Positions 33,664 to 45,299 of a stretch of 64,000 nucleotides of DNA are shown here, in pieces. The stretch lies in contig BCKL01000013.1 of assembly GCA_001600635.1 (NCBI GenBank), forward strand, positions 661,537 through 725,536, read 5' to 3'. Each line of letters begins with the position of its first letter. Positions within the stretch are counted from its first letter, which is position 1. Origin of the DNA: Leucosporidium creatinivorum (lineage: Eukaryota; Basidiomycota; Microbotryomycetes; Leucosporidiales; Leucosporidiaceae). The notes under the pieces are model-generated. The model was not told the origin of the DNA and did not search any database. It saw only the letters and a program-made list of their open reading frames with translations. A program made the position numbers and the translations under genes.

Positions 33664-35971
33664 CTAGACATGACTCGTCTCGCCCTTGGTCTCCGAGTCG
33701 GAGCGGCTGCCAGCGAATTCCAGGTGCTGCACACGCTCCCTCTTGGCCTCGCCGACAGTGGTAGCATGCGAGTGACTGAAGAGGAGGTCGATCTCCTCGA
33801 GTGACTTGCCCTGTAGAGTGAGGAAAAGGATCAGCTCGGCGCTCCCTGCTCGGCGAAGGTGACAGGCAGTCATTGTCGTGCTGGAACGTACCTTTGTTTC
33901 GACCAGCAAAAAGTAAAACATCGGGACAAAGCAAAGATTGAACAGTCCGAAGACGATGTAGGTCTTCCATCCGATGCGCTCAATCTACAACAGGAAACGA
34001 AAGGTCAGCGGGGGACTCGAGCGAGAGGTGCAGACCGTGGCGGACCATGACGGGGAAAACCTCGACTACGGCGAAGTTGATGATCTTTTGAAGAGCGAAG
34101 TAGAAAGTCAGCATCAAAGCGAAGGCCGAGAGCGACGTCGCGCCAAGAACGTCGACCCCATCGCCGAGAAGGGCGACTCACCCAGTTGCAGCATGTGGCG
34201 AGCGCTGTGCCCTTGCCACGGATCTTGAGAGGAAGTAGCTCGGGGACAGTGCACCAAACTGTCGCTTGGAAGCCTGGAAGACGAACATGAAGCATCAGCG
34301 GGGATTGTTCGGCGATCAAACTGCGCGACGACTTACCGATGGTAAAGGCGCTGAGGTAGAGGAAAGCGATCGCAACAGCAAGACGTCCCATGACGGGTGC
34401 GAGCTCCGTCTTGTACTGGATCTCGTGCGTAGCACCCGCGAGGACGGCAAAGCATGCTGCCATGAAGGCGACTGCACCGACCAGGAGAGGCTTGCGGCCG
34501 AGCGAGTCGATGAGAAGCCAGGGGACGAAAGACATGACGAAGAAGCAGGTGAAGAGACCGCCTGTGAGAGATGGGAAGGGTCAGCACAGAGCAGAAGAGA
34601 GCTCGGCGCGAGTGGCGGCTCACCGGAAAGGACTGAAGCGTCTGTGGGGGAGAATCCGAGACTGCCGGAGATGACCAGAGTTCCGTAGTAGATCACTGCA
34701 TTGATTCCTCCCAGCCTGGGTGATGCTGGGTGGTCAGCGCAGCTCTCGCGTTCGTTTGGGCGCCGCCCTAAGCCCTTCAGCTCGGCGCCGACAAGCTTCA
34801 TCAAGAACTCACTGCTGACAGAATTGGATCATGCAGGCGAGACCGAGACGACGACGCGACTGAAGTTCATCTTTCGCGAACAGCTGTTTCCATCCCTTGA
34901 CCATCACGGCCTGCTCGTAGGCGACAGCGTCGGCGATCTCCTGGTATGCTGCGCGAGCTTCCGGGTCGGTTACCTCCAGGTTTTTGTACGCGGCGATGGA
35001 AAGGAGGGCCTCCTCGTGACGACCGTGGTTCTCGAGCCAGCTGTGAGGGTGGGAGGGGAAAAGCGAGAGCGAGAATTAGCTTGAGGCTGAGCTCGGCGAT
35101 CGGTGTGAGCCTAGCAAGCGACAGAAGTGGAGGGGTGGGCGTTAAGGAGGAGACGAAAAGCTCACCGAGGCGACTCTTTCACAAAAAAGGAGAGGATGAG
35201 GATGGGGATGATGATGACGATCTGGAAGGCGATGGGGAAGCGCCAGGCGAAGGACGAGGATTCCGAGCGAGTGGTGCCGAAGTCTAGCCAGTAGGCGAGC
35301 ATGATGCCAAAGTTGAGGAGGGAGAGCTGGGCGCAGACGTCTGAGAGGTAGGCGAAGGGTCAACATGGTGGTAGAAGCCCCGGCAAGAGGAGCACGCTGA
35401 TCAACGCCGAGCTTACAGCGGCCGCGGCTGGCTTTGGGAGAGACCTCAGCTTGGAGGACCGGCGCCTGGAGGATGTAGAGACAGATCAGCCTGACTCTAG
35501 AGCACGAATGAGAAGCCTGAAACTCACCGTCGAGTTCAACAAGCCCATTCCCAAGCCCGAGACGATCCGACCCGCAATCAAATGTCCCCTAGTATACGCA
35601 CTGGCCTGGAGAGCAGCCCCGATGGCCATAAGAATAGAGCCAATACTGATCGTCTTCTTCCTTCCCAATCGTTCGCCGAAAGCGAAAGCTCCGACCGCGC
35701 CGAAGAAGCAGCCGACTTCGTAGATTGCTACGATGGTGGAGAGAGCGGAGCCGGTGGGGTTGTGGAAGGTCGTGTTGAAGGTTTTGGCTTCTGTGAGGCC
35801 GCCGATTACGCCGTTGTCGTCTGTTTGAGTGCGAGTGCGAAGGGGAGGATCAGCTCGGCCTTCGGAGGGGAAGAGGCCGGCATGTGACTGGACTTGGGAC
35901 TTACAGCCGATCAACATGAAGGTGAGGGCTGTTAGGATGGCAGTGAGCAGGAGAGGCGAGATGAACGCCAT
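33664..35971 (-). CDS. MFS sugar porter (hexose transporter-like)
   Basis: The minus-strand start at 35971 reads MAFISPLLLTAILTALTFML, followed after an intron by DNGVIGGLTEAKTF. Sugar-porter signatures appear in order: GERLGRKKTISIG in the first half, the VKESPRWLENHG loop, MIQFCQQLGGINAVIYYG in TM7, LIDSLGRKPLLVG, VPELLPLKIRGKG and VETKGKSLEEIDLLF near the end. Twelve membrane spans are expected, spread over about nine exons. The tail ends GETSHV. The family imports hexoses or related polyols at the plasma membrane; substrate cannot be told from sequence alone. The gene lies in the same orientation as the SDR gene upstream of it, but no functional link is evident. Confidence 0.9.
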
Positions 35972-36694
35972 GGTGAGGCGCGAGTGCTGAGGGGCGAGAA
36001 GTTTGGGAGAGGGCGACGGTGGGTCAAGAGCTCGAGTGTGGTGTACAGAACCAAGAGAGCAAGAGAGATGAGCAGGGAGATTCGTAGGGGCTCCGCCCGT
36101 TCCCCCCCCCCACGACTTTTCTATCTGCGACATAACTTCTCCACTATTTGTGTCTCGACGTCGAGATCAAGCGAGCTTGAGGATCGCCCGAGCTTTTTCG
36201 CCGACGAAGCTCAGAAGTGCCAGCGTGCCCCGCGGTCGGTCGACAGAAAGAAAGGAGCACTTGAGAGAGGAAGGCGAGCCGCCACCGCTAAGCGCCGACA
36301 CCCCGCGGGCTCGGCGCACGAGAGCAAGCCTGCAGTGATCTGGTCGCTCTCGCCGAAGGTCAGCTGTAGCTCGAGGTGGGTGGGGGCGCTCTGCATGGGA
36401 AGCGAGCTGGCGATGAGCAGCAGTCCTTTTAAGCATCTACGGCCCGCTTTGATGAGCTGGTTGTGGAGGGTTCGTGGGTGTAGAGAGAGGGAGCGGCTTC
36501 AGCGAAGGCTTGGGATTGGAAGGGGCTATCGAACGACGTCTGGAGGATCACATAGGTATGTTACTTAGGTAGCAAGTTCCTTTCCCGCTGGACTATATCC
36601 GCTACGCCATCCTCGCCCTTCAGCTCCCTCCCTCGCCGATCATCCGGCCTGAGCCCTTGCGTGCGCCGACTCGCTCCCCCTGCTCTGCAGAAGT
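35972..36694. other. intergenic, transporter promoter and SDR 3' end
   Basis: This 0.7 kb carries the upstream region of the sugar transporter and the 3' UTR of the SDR gene. A run of ten C lies at 36102-36111, and a CAGCTGTAGCTCGAG element near 36361. I see no coding sequence. Confidence 0.45.
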
Positions 36695-37587
36695 CTACCA
36701 CGGCATCACCGTTCCATCATAGACCATGAACGTGCCGCTGTCTTTCAGCGAAGCTTTGAGGATGACGTTCTGAAGGCTGTTGGGCGTGGTGTGAGGTCGG
36801 GCAGGGTAGAAGGTCAGCTCGGCGGTCTCACGAGGCCGAGGAGGAAGGGAGAGACGCAGCGCACGAGAGGGAAATGGACTCCTCTACTGTTAGTGCTGCC
36901 GGTCCGGAGGGACCGCCGTTCATGTCGGTTTTGACCTGTTTGACCGGCGAGGAGGTTTCAGCGCCGAGGTGTCGTGAGGTAGGGAGAGGAAGGAGAGATC
37001 TGGACGTACGTAGCCTGGGTGGAAAGGAATGACAGTGAAACCCTCTTCTGCTAGCTCACGAGCGAGCTTGAGGGAGAACATGTTGAGCGCGGATTTGGAG
37101 ATGGAGTCTGGTCGGACGGTTCCCTCAGCTCGGTCAGCTTGCTCCTCGCCTGTTTTTCCTGCATGCCCAACGACCGACCGAGCAAACTCACACGAGATAC
37201 CAAACGGCGTTTCCCCCATCGGTCCACCCAACGAGCCCATACTGCTACTGAGCAAGAAGATCTTGCGACCCCTTCCTCGGTGCAGGAGGGGGAGGAAGGC
37301 GTTGGTGACGGAGATGGGGCCGTAGAGGTTTGTCGAGAGGTTGGTGGTGAGCTCGGAGAGGGTCCTATTCGGTGCAAAGGGAGTCGAAAGGGTTAGTAGG
37401 CTGCAGAAGTAGAGTAGAGAGGAGGATGTCGAAGACGGACGAATCGGAGAAAGAAGCGTGGCCGCCGGCAAAGACTCCGGCTGAGTGGATGAGAACGTCC
37501 AGGCCGTATTGTGCTATCGGGTTCATCTTCTCTACCAAGCCGACCGCGCTCTGCAGACCATCGTAGATTGGTCAGCTTTCCTCGCCG

Positions 37588-37618
<31 letters not shown>

Positions 37619-37859
37619 CGCCGAAACTTACCGCAATGGACCCCTCGCTCGTCACGTCCATGGCTACAGTCTGTAATCGATCCATGCCGTACTCCTGTGC
37701 CAATGCCAGGAGACCAGGAGAGGAAGCAGGATCGCGAGCGGCGGCGATGACGGTGTGTAGTGGGGAGGCGGCGAGCAGTTGACGGGTGAGTTCGAGTCCG
37801 AGGCCCCGGGAAGCGCCTGTTATCAAGTAGGAGGTTGGTGCTGCTGCGAGAGAGGACAT
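36695..37859 (-). CDS. short-chain dehydrogenase/reductase (SDR)
   Basis: The minus-strand start MSSLAAAPTSYLITGASRGL holds the TGxxxGxG cofactor motif. It continues HTVIAAARDPASSPG, DRLQTVAMDVTSEGSIA, LDVLIHSAGVFAGG (the NAG-like position) and LYGPISVTNAFLPLL, then IFLLSSSMGSLGG. After the intron a T|AC split codon yields YSISKSALNMFSLKLARELA, so the catalytic Tyr and Lys are present. The protein ends VKTDMNGG..., then DSGTFMVYDGTVMPW with TAG at 36695-36697. Layout resembles the sniffer/C-factor-like SDR branch, which reduces carbonyls with NADPH; the substrate is unknown. One intron contains a CTG triplet run. Confidence 0.88.
37588..37616 (+). repeat. AGC/CTG trinucleotide run in an SDR intron
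   Basis: About nine and a half uninterrupted AGC triplets (CTG on the transcribed minus strand) lie in the intron following ...TSEGSIA of the SDR gene. Translated through, it would read as a poly-Leu run. The downstream exon restores the SDR fold only when the tract is removed, so it is intronic. Confidence 0.88.
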
Positions 37860-38132
37860 GTTGAGGTGCAGAAATGAGAGCGTAGAGGCGGGAAGGAGAG
37901 GACCAGCAGCTTGGATCTGACCAAATCCGTTCGTTTCTCAGAGTTCGACAGCTTCGACTAAAGAGGAACACTCTATCAACCTACAGCTCAGCAGCTACCC
38001 GTCTACTGCACGCCCTATCACCCCCTACAGCTTCAACACAGCTCTCAGAGCGCTCCGTCCTCTCCTCACTCACTTCGCACTCGCCTCTCATCTCTTAAGC
38101 AGTTGTAGGGCATTAGCTCTCGCACATCAGCC

Positions 38133-41100
38133 ATGTTTGGCAAAGTGAACAACCCCTACGAAGAGGTCGTCGGTCAGTCTCTTCTCTTCTCTTCTCTTGC
38201 CCTTGCCCTCCCGCGCCACACGCACCCTCTAGCCCGAACTGACGCCGCTCTCTCGATTCCAATACAGCCAAGGCGACGGACGAGAAACAGACCGAGGTTA
38301 ATTGGGATATTCTTTTGACCGTGTGGGATAAGGTCACTGAGGATGGGGAGGCTGGGTGAGTACACGAGCAGTGCTGCTGACGCGTGACGAGCTCGAGCTG
38401 GGCGGGGAGGGCCTTGGAAGGAGCTGAGGTGGGCTGCAGAGAGGCAAGGAGGGAAGTGATCTGACGTGCTGCTGGTGCTCTCGGGGAGAGTGCTGGTCGG
38501 CGTCTGACCTTCCTCTCCAACTTGCTCGCTGGGCTGTTCGCACGCTGCGGCGCAAGGCTGCCGCTGTACTCCAGTGATTCGCGAGGGTCGTCGGTACTGG
38601 GCGAGTACTGGTGGCCCTGGTATGAACCCCGCTTGGAGCAGCAGCTCCACCGAGCATCGCCGAAGCCGAGCAGCGGCGTGGAGGACATTGGAACGGGAGC
38701 AGAAAACTGCAGGGCTGAAGGCAGGTGTGCACATCAGGAGGTCCATTGAGCGAACTGATGAATGGCTGGCGCACTCGTGGAGCGCGTCGGTCGTCGTCTG
38801 ATTGTCGATGAGCTGGTCCGTCTGGTCCGCCGAATCGCCCCCGACGGACGAGCTGCCGTACTCTACAGCTTGCGGGGCTTTTTGGGTCTCTCCAGTAGAG
38901 GTCTGAGTAGCTCGCTGATGTAGAAGAAGCGAACCAGCTCTTGACCGTTGATGACTGCTGAGAGCGGAGGAGCGCGATACCTCGGCGTTCGCCCTGCCGT
39001 CGCTTACGTGCAGTACGAGGTCAGCATGGTCGATAGATCCGGGCTGCCCTTCTCTCTCGCTACTAGTTTTCGTCGGCGTGCGTCTTTTCGAGGCCTACGA
39101 GGGCTCGCTCCCACTCTCGCCGAGGATGGGGACGGCCTTCTTCTTGGGTAGCTCTGTTGAGACGCAGCCGCGGGCTTCGAGCCTGATGATGTCGCTCCTG
39201 CTGCTACACTGGGACCATCGCAGACGTCGTGCATAGCTCAGAGCCAACTCAGCTGGCCTCGACGCCCAACTTTCTCGGCTCGGCGGAGCGGAGGGAGTCG
39301 ACGTCTGAGGTTCACGAAGTGGGCTCACCCCGAGTCCTGCCCCTCTAGCTGATGAGCCCCAGGTGTGGGCGTACATCTTCGCTGTCGACTGGTTGCTCTT
39401 GCGTTCTGTCGGCGCAGGGGAGGTCGGTCTTCATTTGGCGGTGAGGCGCGCTCTCGCGACAGTTGAGACGCTCCGACTTGAGCTATCGGCCGAGGCGAGG
39501 CCGATGCGCTGCTTACTGATCGTGCGGACCTGCGCCTGAGTGAGGTGTCGGCTCGGCGATCTGTTGAAGTAGGCTGCAGCCTTCTGGGGCTTGAGCTGCA
39601 GCTGCGTGGCTTCGTGGGACGGGAGCTGTCGGAGCAGACACTCGGATTGGTGTAGCTTCAGCAAGGGTCGCGCAGCGTCTCATGAGGGCTCGCTTCTCGC
39701 TCTCACGGGGAGGACGCCGCCTCCATGATTGATGAAGCGTGGAGGGCCCCTGGTGGGAGACTGCGGTGCTCTCAGAGCTCAGTTTCGTCGACTCGCGGTT
39801 GCACTGGCGAGCTTCGGCGAGCTGGACTGTGCAGGAGCGGCGTTCCCAACTGACTTCGAGGGCGTATCTCGCGGCTTGGCGGAGTCGAGGGCTCGTCTTC
39901 TGCTCGCGGAGGGATATCTACTGCGAGGTTGCGCGTCTCGGCTGCATCTCATTAACGACATGCGCCGACGCGAGTTGGGCTGGCGGGCTCCTTCCCGCAC
40001 GAGCAGTGCGGGAAGGAGCTCGCCCAATGCCCGACTCGTTGCTGCTATCGATAAAACACGAAGCTGGTCAAATCGCTTTGGACGAGGAGCGAAGAAGGAC
40101 GATCGCCACTTCGCTCGTGCATCTCAATGAGGTGCAGGAGCGAGTGTCTCTGCCCGATTTCCTCCTTCGCGCCTCCGAGCCGAGTGTGGCGACGCTCCTA
40201 CTTAATGCTGTGGGAGAGCTGCATCACACCACTCGGGAATCCGTTCGTTGCTCAGCGGAGCTGCGAATTGGCTCCGTGAGGTGCTTGCTGAGGACCTTCA
40301 CGTCGGGCATGAATGTCCGTTCGGCAAGCTCAAAGGTCATCTCGGTCGATGAAGCTTGTCTCGAAGTTCGAGGGGGGCTTCTCGACTGCATCCAACTATC
40401 CGGGTCTGCTCTTCTCTCAGATCGCAGCAGCAGACCTCCACTCGCACGCGCGAGCGCATTGCCATTCCTTTCGGCGGCGAGCTCTGAGAGCAGCTTGCGC
40501 GACGGGTACTCGAGCGGTAGTGACCTCGCATGCATGAGCCGGAGTACACGTGATCGTGCCAGGTGATCTGGAGGATGGCGTCTTCGCCGTGACGGGCAGC
40601 TCTCGGCTCGTACAGCGCTGAGCACTCGCTCGTCTCTCGGTATCACCATCGCCCCAGAACCTCCGCGGAGTCGTTATTGCCGGCCTCCCTCGCACCCAAC
40701 GAACGCGTGGACATCTCTCTGACCACCCTCTCACTTCTGCCAGAGCCCGCAACTGCGTCGCCGCCCTTCAGAAGCGACTGCAGCACCGAAGCGCCAATGT
40801 TCAGCTGTTCTCGTTGACGGTGAGCTTCGGCGTCCCTTCGAACACGCCCACCCGCTGACCATCCCCCCATCTACCTCTCCCACCGCTTCATCGTCGCCCT
40901 TTCGCTCCTCGCCCTTCCTCATGTCCGCTAACGCTCGCTACAGCTCGCCGGCGCCCTCGTGAACAACTGCGGCCCCTCGCTGCACCGCGAGATCTCGGGC
41001 AAAGCCTTTACGCAAACCCTCATGCGCCTCATCAACGACCGCACGACCCATGAGAGCGTCAAGAAGGAGGCGCTCGCCAAGATTGAGGAGTGGGTCAAGG

Positions 41101-43801
41101 AGTTTGGGAAGCGGGATGAGTTTGGGATGTGAGTTGCTGAGAGAGAGAGTGAAGAACCAGGGTGGAGCTGATTTTTGGTACCGATGAACAGCATGGTCGA
41201 GACGTATGAGGCGCTCAAGAAGCAGAGTGAGTCGAGCGTTCGAGGCCGAGCCGAGGACTAGAGCTGACCGTTCGCTGCTCTGTTCCAGACCACAAGTTCT
41301 CCTCCGACCGACCTGTCACTCCGGTCGACCATCGCGTGAGTAGCGCATCTCTTCCTTCTCTTCGCTGTCTGCTGCCTCCTCCGTCCTTCTCATCCCCTCT
41401 TCGCTGGCTTGTGGCTGACCTCATCTACCTCTTCCCCTCGTCGCTCCTTCCCTTCTCCTCGGATTCTTATCCCTCAACAACAGTCCGAGGACGCCATGCG
41501 CCGCGAAGAAGAAGAGCTGCAACGCGCCCTCGCCGAATCGGCGCAAATGGCCGACCCTCGTCGCGGCTTCGTTCCCTCCCAGCCACCCTCCGCCTCAGCC
41601 TCAGGCTCCAAAGCTCTCCCGCAACACCCCCCATCAAACGGCTACGAACCGGCCTTCCATCCCCCTTCTCGCTCCTCCAACATTCCTGATCCTCGAGCGG
41701 CGCAAGGGAGGGAGAGGCGAGTACGAGCGATCTATGATTTTGAGGGAGGGCAGGGACCGGATGAGCTGCCGTTCATCAAGGGAGATGTGATTAGGGTGGT
41801 GGAGACGGTTTATGCTGATTGGTGGAGGGGAGAACTGAGGGGGAGGGAGGGCATCTTCCCGGCGAATCGGGTGGTGAGTGGCTCGTTCAGCTGACATCGA
41901 AGGGCGAAAGCTGATCTTTCTCTCGCATGCCTGAACAGGAGGAGATCCCCGACGCTCCTACGCCTGCTCCCGCACCCGCACCAGCGGCAGCACCTTCCTC
42001 CGACGCCGACATGGAAGCCGAGCTCTTCGCAAAGTCGGCTAGCATCGATCAGCTCTTGACCATGATGCGGAATGTTAGCGCTCGGGGCGAGAGCTTGACG
42101 GACAATGATGAACTGGCGGTGAGTCGTCTTTTCGCACGGCCTCGTGGGGGGCGGAACGGCGAGCGAGGAGCTCACGCGCAACCTCTTTTCTCACAGGATC
42201 GGTACAACGAGGCCATGGCGCTGGCGCCAAAGGTCGTCAGCCTCATTCGCAAGTATGATCAGAAGCAGGGTGCGTTCGAGTCACCGCAGTAGGCTATCGA
42301 CCTCGCTTCTCGGCGCTGACCTTGCCTTCGCTTTCGATCCACAGCCGAGCTACGAGAGATGAACGACAAGTTTGTCAAGGCCAAGGCTACCTACGAGCAG
42401 ATGGCCGGATACGGTGAGCCGTTCACCTCGCCTTCGCTCCGTTGCGCTGTCGCTCATCACTTCCTCCCTCCCTCGCAGGACATGGCGGCTACCCACAAGC
42501 AGCACCTCCTCCTCACCAACAGCAGCAACAGCAGTCCCCCTACGGACAACAAGCACCTCAGCAGCAACAGTCGCCCTACTACCCTCAGCAGCAGGCGCCT
42601 GCACCTCAACCTCAGCACGATCCCGAGCAGGAGCGACGCGAACAGGACGAGAGGGAGCGGCGCGAGTACGAGGAGAAGTATGCGCAGTACGAGAGGGAAC
42701 TCGCTGCGTACAACCAGCAGCTTCAGGCGCAGGTGAGTCCTTGCCGAGATCGAAGGAGCGAAGCCGAGTCGTCGCCGACATCGAACGAGGTCTACGCGGA
42801 TTAGAGCGCCGACTTTTTTTTCTGTCGCTCTACAGCAACAGCAGCAGGCTTACACTCAGCCTCAGTCTGGCCCTGCGCCTCAGCCCGACCCTGCTACTCA
42901 ACAGGTGAGCTTCTCGAGCCAACGAGCGCCGAGCATCGCTAACCCATCCATTCGCTCGCAGTGGCAAGCGGACCCTCGCCACGCCTCCAACGACCAGCAC
43001 TACCACCAAGACCAAGCTCTACCGCCGCCCAATGGCGCTCCCGTCGCTGCTTCCTCGGACACTCGGCAAGGCCAGTCTCCTCCGCCCGGCGCGACTCAGC
43101 AGTGGGCTTCGGTGCAGGCGGCACAGGCCCCTCCTCCCCAAGCCGAGCCGATCTGGGACGGTCAGCAGTGGATCTACCCTCAGCAGCACGCTCATCCTCC
43201 GACTTCGCACCACGAGCAGCAGCCGGCGTCCATCTCTTCCCCGCCCCCTGCAGCACTCCAGCACGCCGCTTCGCCTCCTCCCCCAGTGGCCGGCTACACC
43301 GCTCCTGGATCCCAAGCCTACCCCGCTCAGCCGTACCCCGACGTAGCGGCGCCTCAGCAGCAAGCTCCCTACGCGATGGCGCCTTCCCCCGTTGGAAGTC
43401 TCGGCTCGCCAGCAGCTCCCTACGGTCTCGCAGAGCAAATGCAGCATCTCTCCGTGGACCCCTCTGCGCACCCTCAGCAGCACCAGCAGAATCCCCCCCA
43501 CGTCGCTCGCTACCAACTCGACGATCGACCTCTTAACGCTGCCTCGCCTCCTCCCGCTCAGCAGTCGCCCAACGCCGCCTACTCGTCCCTACCTCAGCAG
43601 AGCTCAGCTCAGCTCTACCAGCCGGCCGTCGCCGGTGCGGTTGTCGGCTCTCCTGCCCCCGCCGAGCAGCAACAGGCCGAGGACGACCCTCAAGCTGCGG
43701 CCGAGGCGTGGGCAAAGTACCATCGGGAGAAGGCCGAGTACGATGCATATGTACAGCAGCAGGCGGCGATGCAGGGTGGGATTCCGGCGCCGGTCGCTTG
43801 A
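38133..43801 (+). CDS. HSE1: ESCRT-0 subunit Hse1 (STAM-like: VHS, UIM, SH3, coiled coil)
   Basis: Exon 1 encodes [13 protein letters not shown]. The VHS domain continues with [20 protein letters not shown], jumps a 2,388-nt intron, then [40 protein letters not shown] and [21 protein letters not shown] ubiquitin-interacting motif follows ([18 protein letters not shown]), then SH3 ([20 protein letters not shown] with [19 protein letters not shown]), a GAT/coiled-coil part ([36 protein letters not shown]) and a long Pro/Gln-rich tail ending GGIPAPVA. With Vps27 it sorts ubiquitinated cargo at endosomes. The order matches fungal Hse1, though the tail is longer than in yeast. Confidence 0.93.
38356..40743 (+). 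other. 2,388-nt intron in the Hse1 gene
   Basis: The donor GG|GTGAGT at 38356 and the acceptor CTGCCAG at 40743 join ...DGEAG directly to ARNCVAA within the VHS helix bundle, so the entire span is removed. It is 10 to 40 times longer than other introns here. Inside I find no recognisable gene. The longest reading frame (39739-40566, plus, 275 codons) has no family resemblance. A strong hairpin lies near 39975-40027. Confidence 0.75.
39975..40027. repeat. inverted repeat / hairpin inside the long Hse1 intron
   Basis: CTCCTTCCCGCAC (39988-40000) is followed by a 5-nt loop and its exact complement GTGCGGGAAGGAG (40006-40018). Outside a small internal bulge, TTGGGC (39975-39980) pairs with GCCCAA (40022-40027). 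RNA from either strand could fold into a GC-rich stem of about 19 pairs. Confidence 0.85.
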
Positions 43802-44332
43802 GGTGCAGGCAGCTCTGAGAGAGCGTCGAGGTTGGAGCACGGTTGGTAGCTGGATAGTAGTGGAGAGTGGGATGACCGTAGACCTGATGTGACTAGTTCT
43901 CGAGTTCGTCCTTACACTCGGGCTACCGGATCCTACGAGAGCAGTAGCAAGCGAGACGGGAGGGCTCAGCAATGAGGCTCGGCGCTGATCAGTCTGCTCG
44001 GTAGCTACACGAGAGACGATTCAAGCTGTGCAGAAGTTTCAGAGGTGACATGAGCTGCACTTTGAGTGGTTGAGCTGCTTCTCACACTGCTCAGCTGCAC
44101 CTCGAGCGCTTTCGCCGGCGAAGGGAAGTCGCTCGGCCGAGTTTTCTCACCCTGTAGGGGCTCAACGGTGTTGCTGGGGCTGCAGGTCGACTCGTTACAG
44201 TCTTTTGTGCAGCGCGAGATCACCCTTGGAGCTCTGCACGATGTTCGGTACACGAGAGCCAGCTTCAAGAGGCCGGGCAAGGTAAAATCGCCTCTTGCCT
44301 TCCTACCTCTCACTCGTCTCAAACTCGCAAGC
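43802..44332. other. intergenic
   Basis: This stretch lies between the Hse1 stop and the fifth SANT-like gene. Reading frames here (for example 44066 onward) are open but have no domain and are not supported as coding. Pyrimidine-rich DNA precedes the ATG at 44333. Confidence 0.4.
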
Positions 44333-45299
44333 ATGGCGCCTCGCGACGACCTCTGGCCGCCGAGCGAGGACCACCAGCTGCTCGCCCTTGTTGAAAAGTA
44401 CGGCGACAACTGGCAAGCCGTGTCCGACAACCTCGTCACGGAGAAGGTCGACAAGAGAACTTCTAACGCTTGCAAGCTGAGGTGTAGGTGTCACTATGGG
44501 GCTGGTCGCGGGGACGAGGGACTAACTCTATGCGCTACAGGGAAGAGGCTCGGTGGCAGTCAGACGGCGCAAGCTTCGGCTCGCTGCCAGTCGAAGAAGT
44601 CGGAGAAAGCTTCGCCGGTCTCGACTAAAGTTGGCGCGGGTGGCAGCCAAGGTCAGCTTTCTTGGCACATGCTATACCCTCTCAATCCTCCCAGCTGACG
44701 CCGACCGACCCTGCAGCCTCCAAGAAGCGCAAGGCGCTTGTTCTCGAGGACTCGGACGACGAGGCCGAGACCGAATTCTCGGCTAGCAAGAGCAAGCGCA
44801 AGAGCAAGGCGGCGGATTCGCAGGTTCACTTCGATCATCTTGCCACTGGAAGCTGTACACCTGGCAACTGGAAGCGCCAGCTGACCTCGCTCCTCACAGG
44901 TGCTGCTGAAGAAGGAGGTCGAGGACCTCAAAGAGGAAAAGCTCGTTCGTCGTCCCAGCAGACTCGCCCTGTGGCTCAAGCTCATGCATACTTCCTCTTT
45001 CACAGAAAATCGCCGAGCAAGCTCGTATCCGCTCCGAGATGAGGGAGGACAACCTGCAGAAAACACTCAGCGACGTCGTTGGCATCTTCGGCCGCTTCAC
45101 TGAGAATACCGGCGTTTGTCCAGGTACGGGAGCGGGCGGTGGAGGCGATGGAAAGAAGAAGGTGGCATTTTCTGCTGAGAAGGATGGCAAGGATGGTGCG
45201 AACGGCGACGATGTGGATGGTCGTGAGTCTCTCGGCGTTGACAGCTCGGCGAGAGCTCCGCTGACCGCTCCCATCGCTCGCAGGACAATCAGGCAGTAG
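44333..45299 (+). CDS. SANT/Myb-like coiled-coil protein, family copy 5
   Basis: ATG 44333 gives MAPRDDLWPPSEDHQLLALV, EKYGDNWQAVSDNLVTEK and SNACKLR, the best Myb/SANT match of the set (W...W spacing and ACKLRW). The phase-1 intron 44484-44540 splits the final Trp codon exactly as in copies 1-4. Next come KKSEKASPVSTKV, then SKKRKALVLEDSDDEAETEF, joining a basic nuclear signal to a SUMO-interacting-like LVLEDSDDE, then KSKRKSKAADSQ. Coiled coil follows (VLLKKEVEDLKEEK; KIAEQARIRSEMREDNLQKT). The C-terminus is Gly/Lys-rich; the final splice is uncertain, so the stop may be slightly beyond 45299. Function unknown, nuclear location likely. Confidence 0.68.

Noticed and set aside
39739-40566. 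275-codon plus-strand reading frame inside the long Hse1 intron
   Set aside because: It has no recognisable domain, no clear start context and a composition like random GC-rich DNA. The flanking Hse1 exons demand that the whole interval be removed. It is mentioned under the intron but not called as a gene.
42905-43536. Minus-strand and alternative frames over the Hse1 tail
   Set aside because: They are antisense or shifted copies of the Pro/Gln-rich Hse1 tail, which is supported by continuity with the SH3 and coiled-coil exons.
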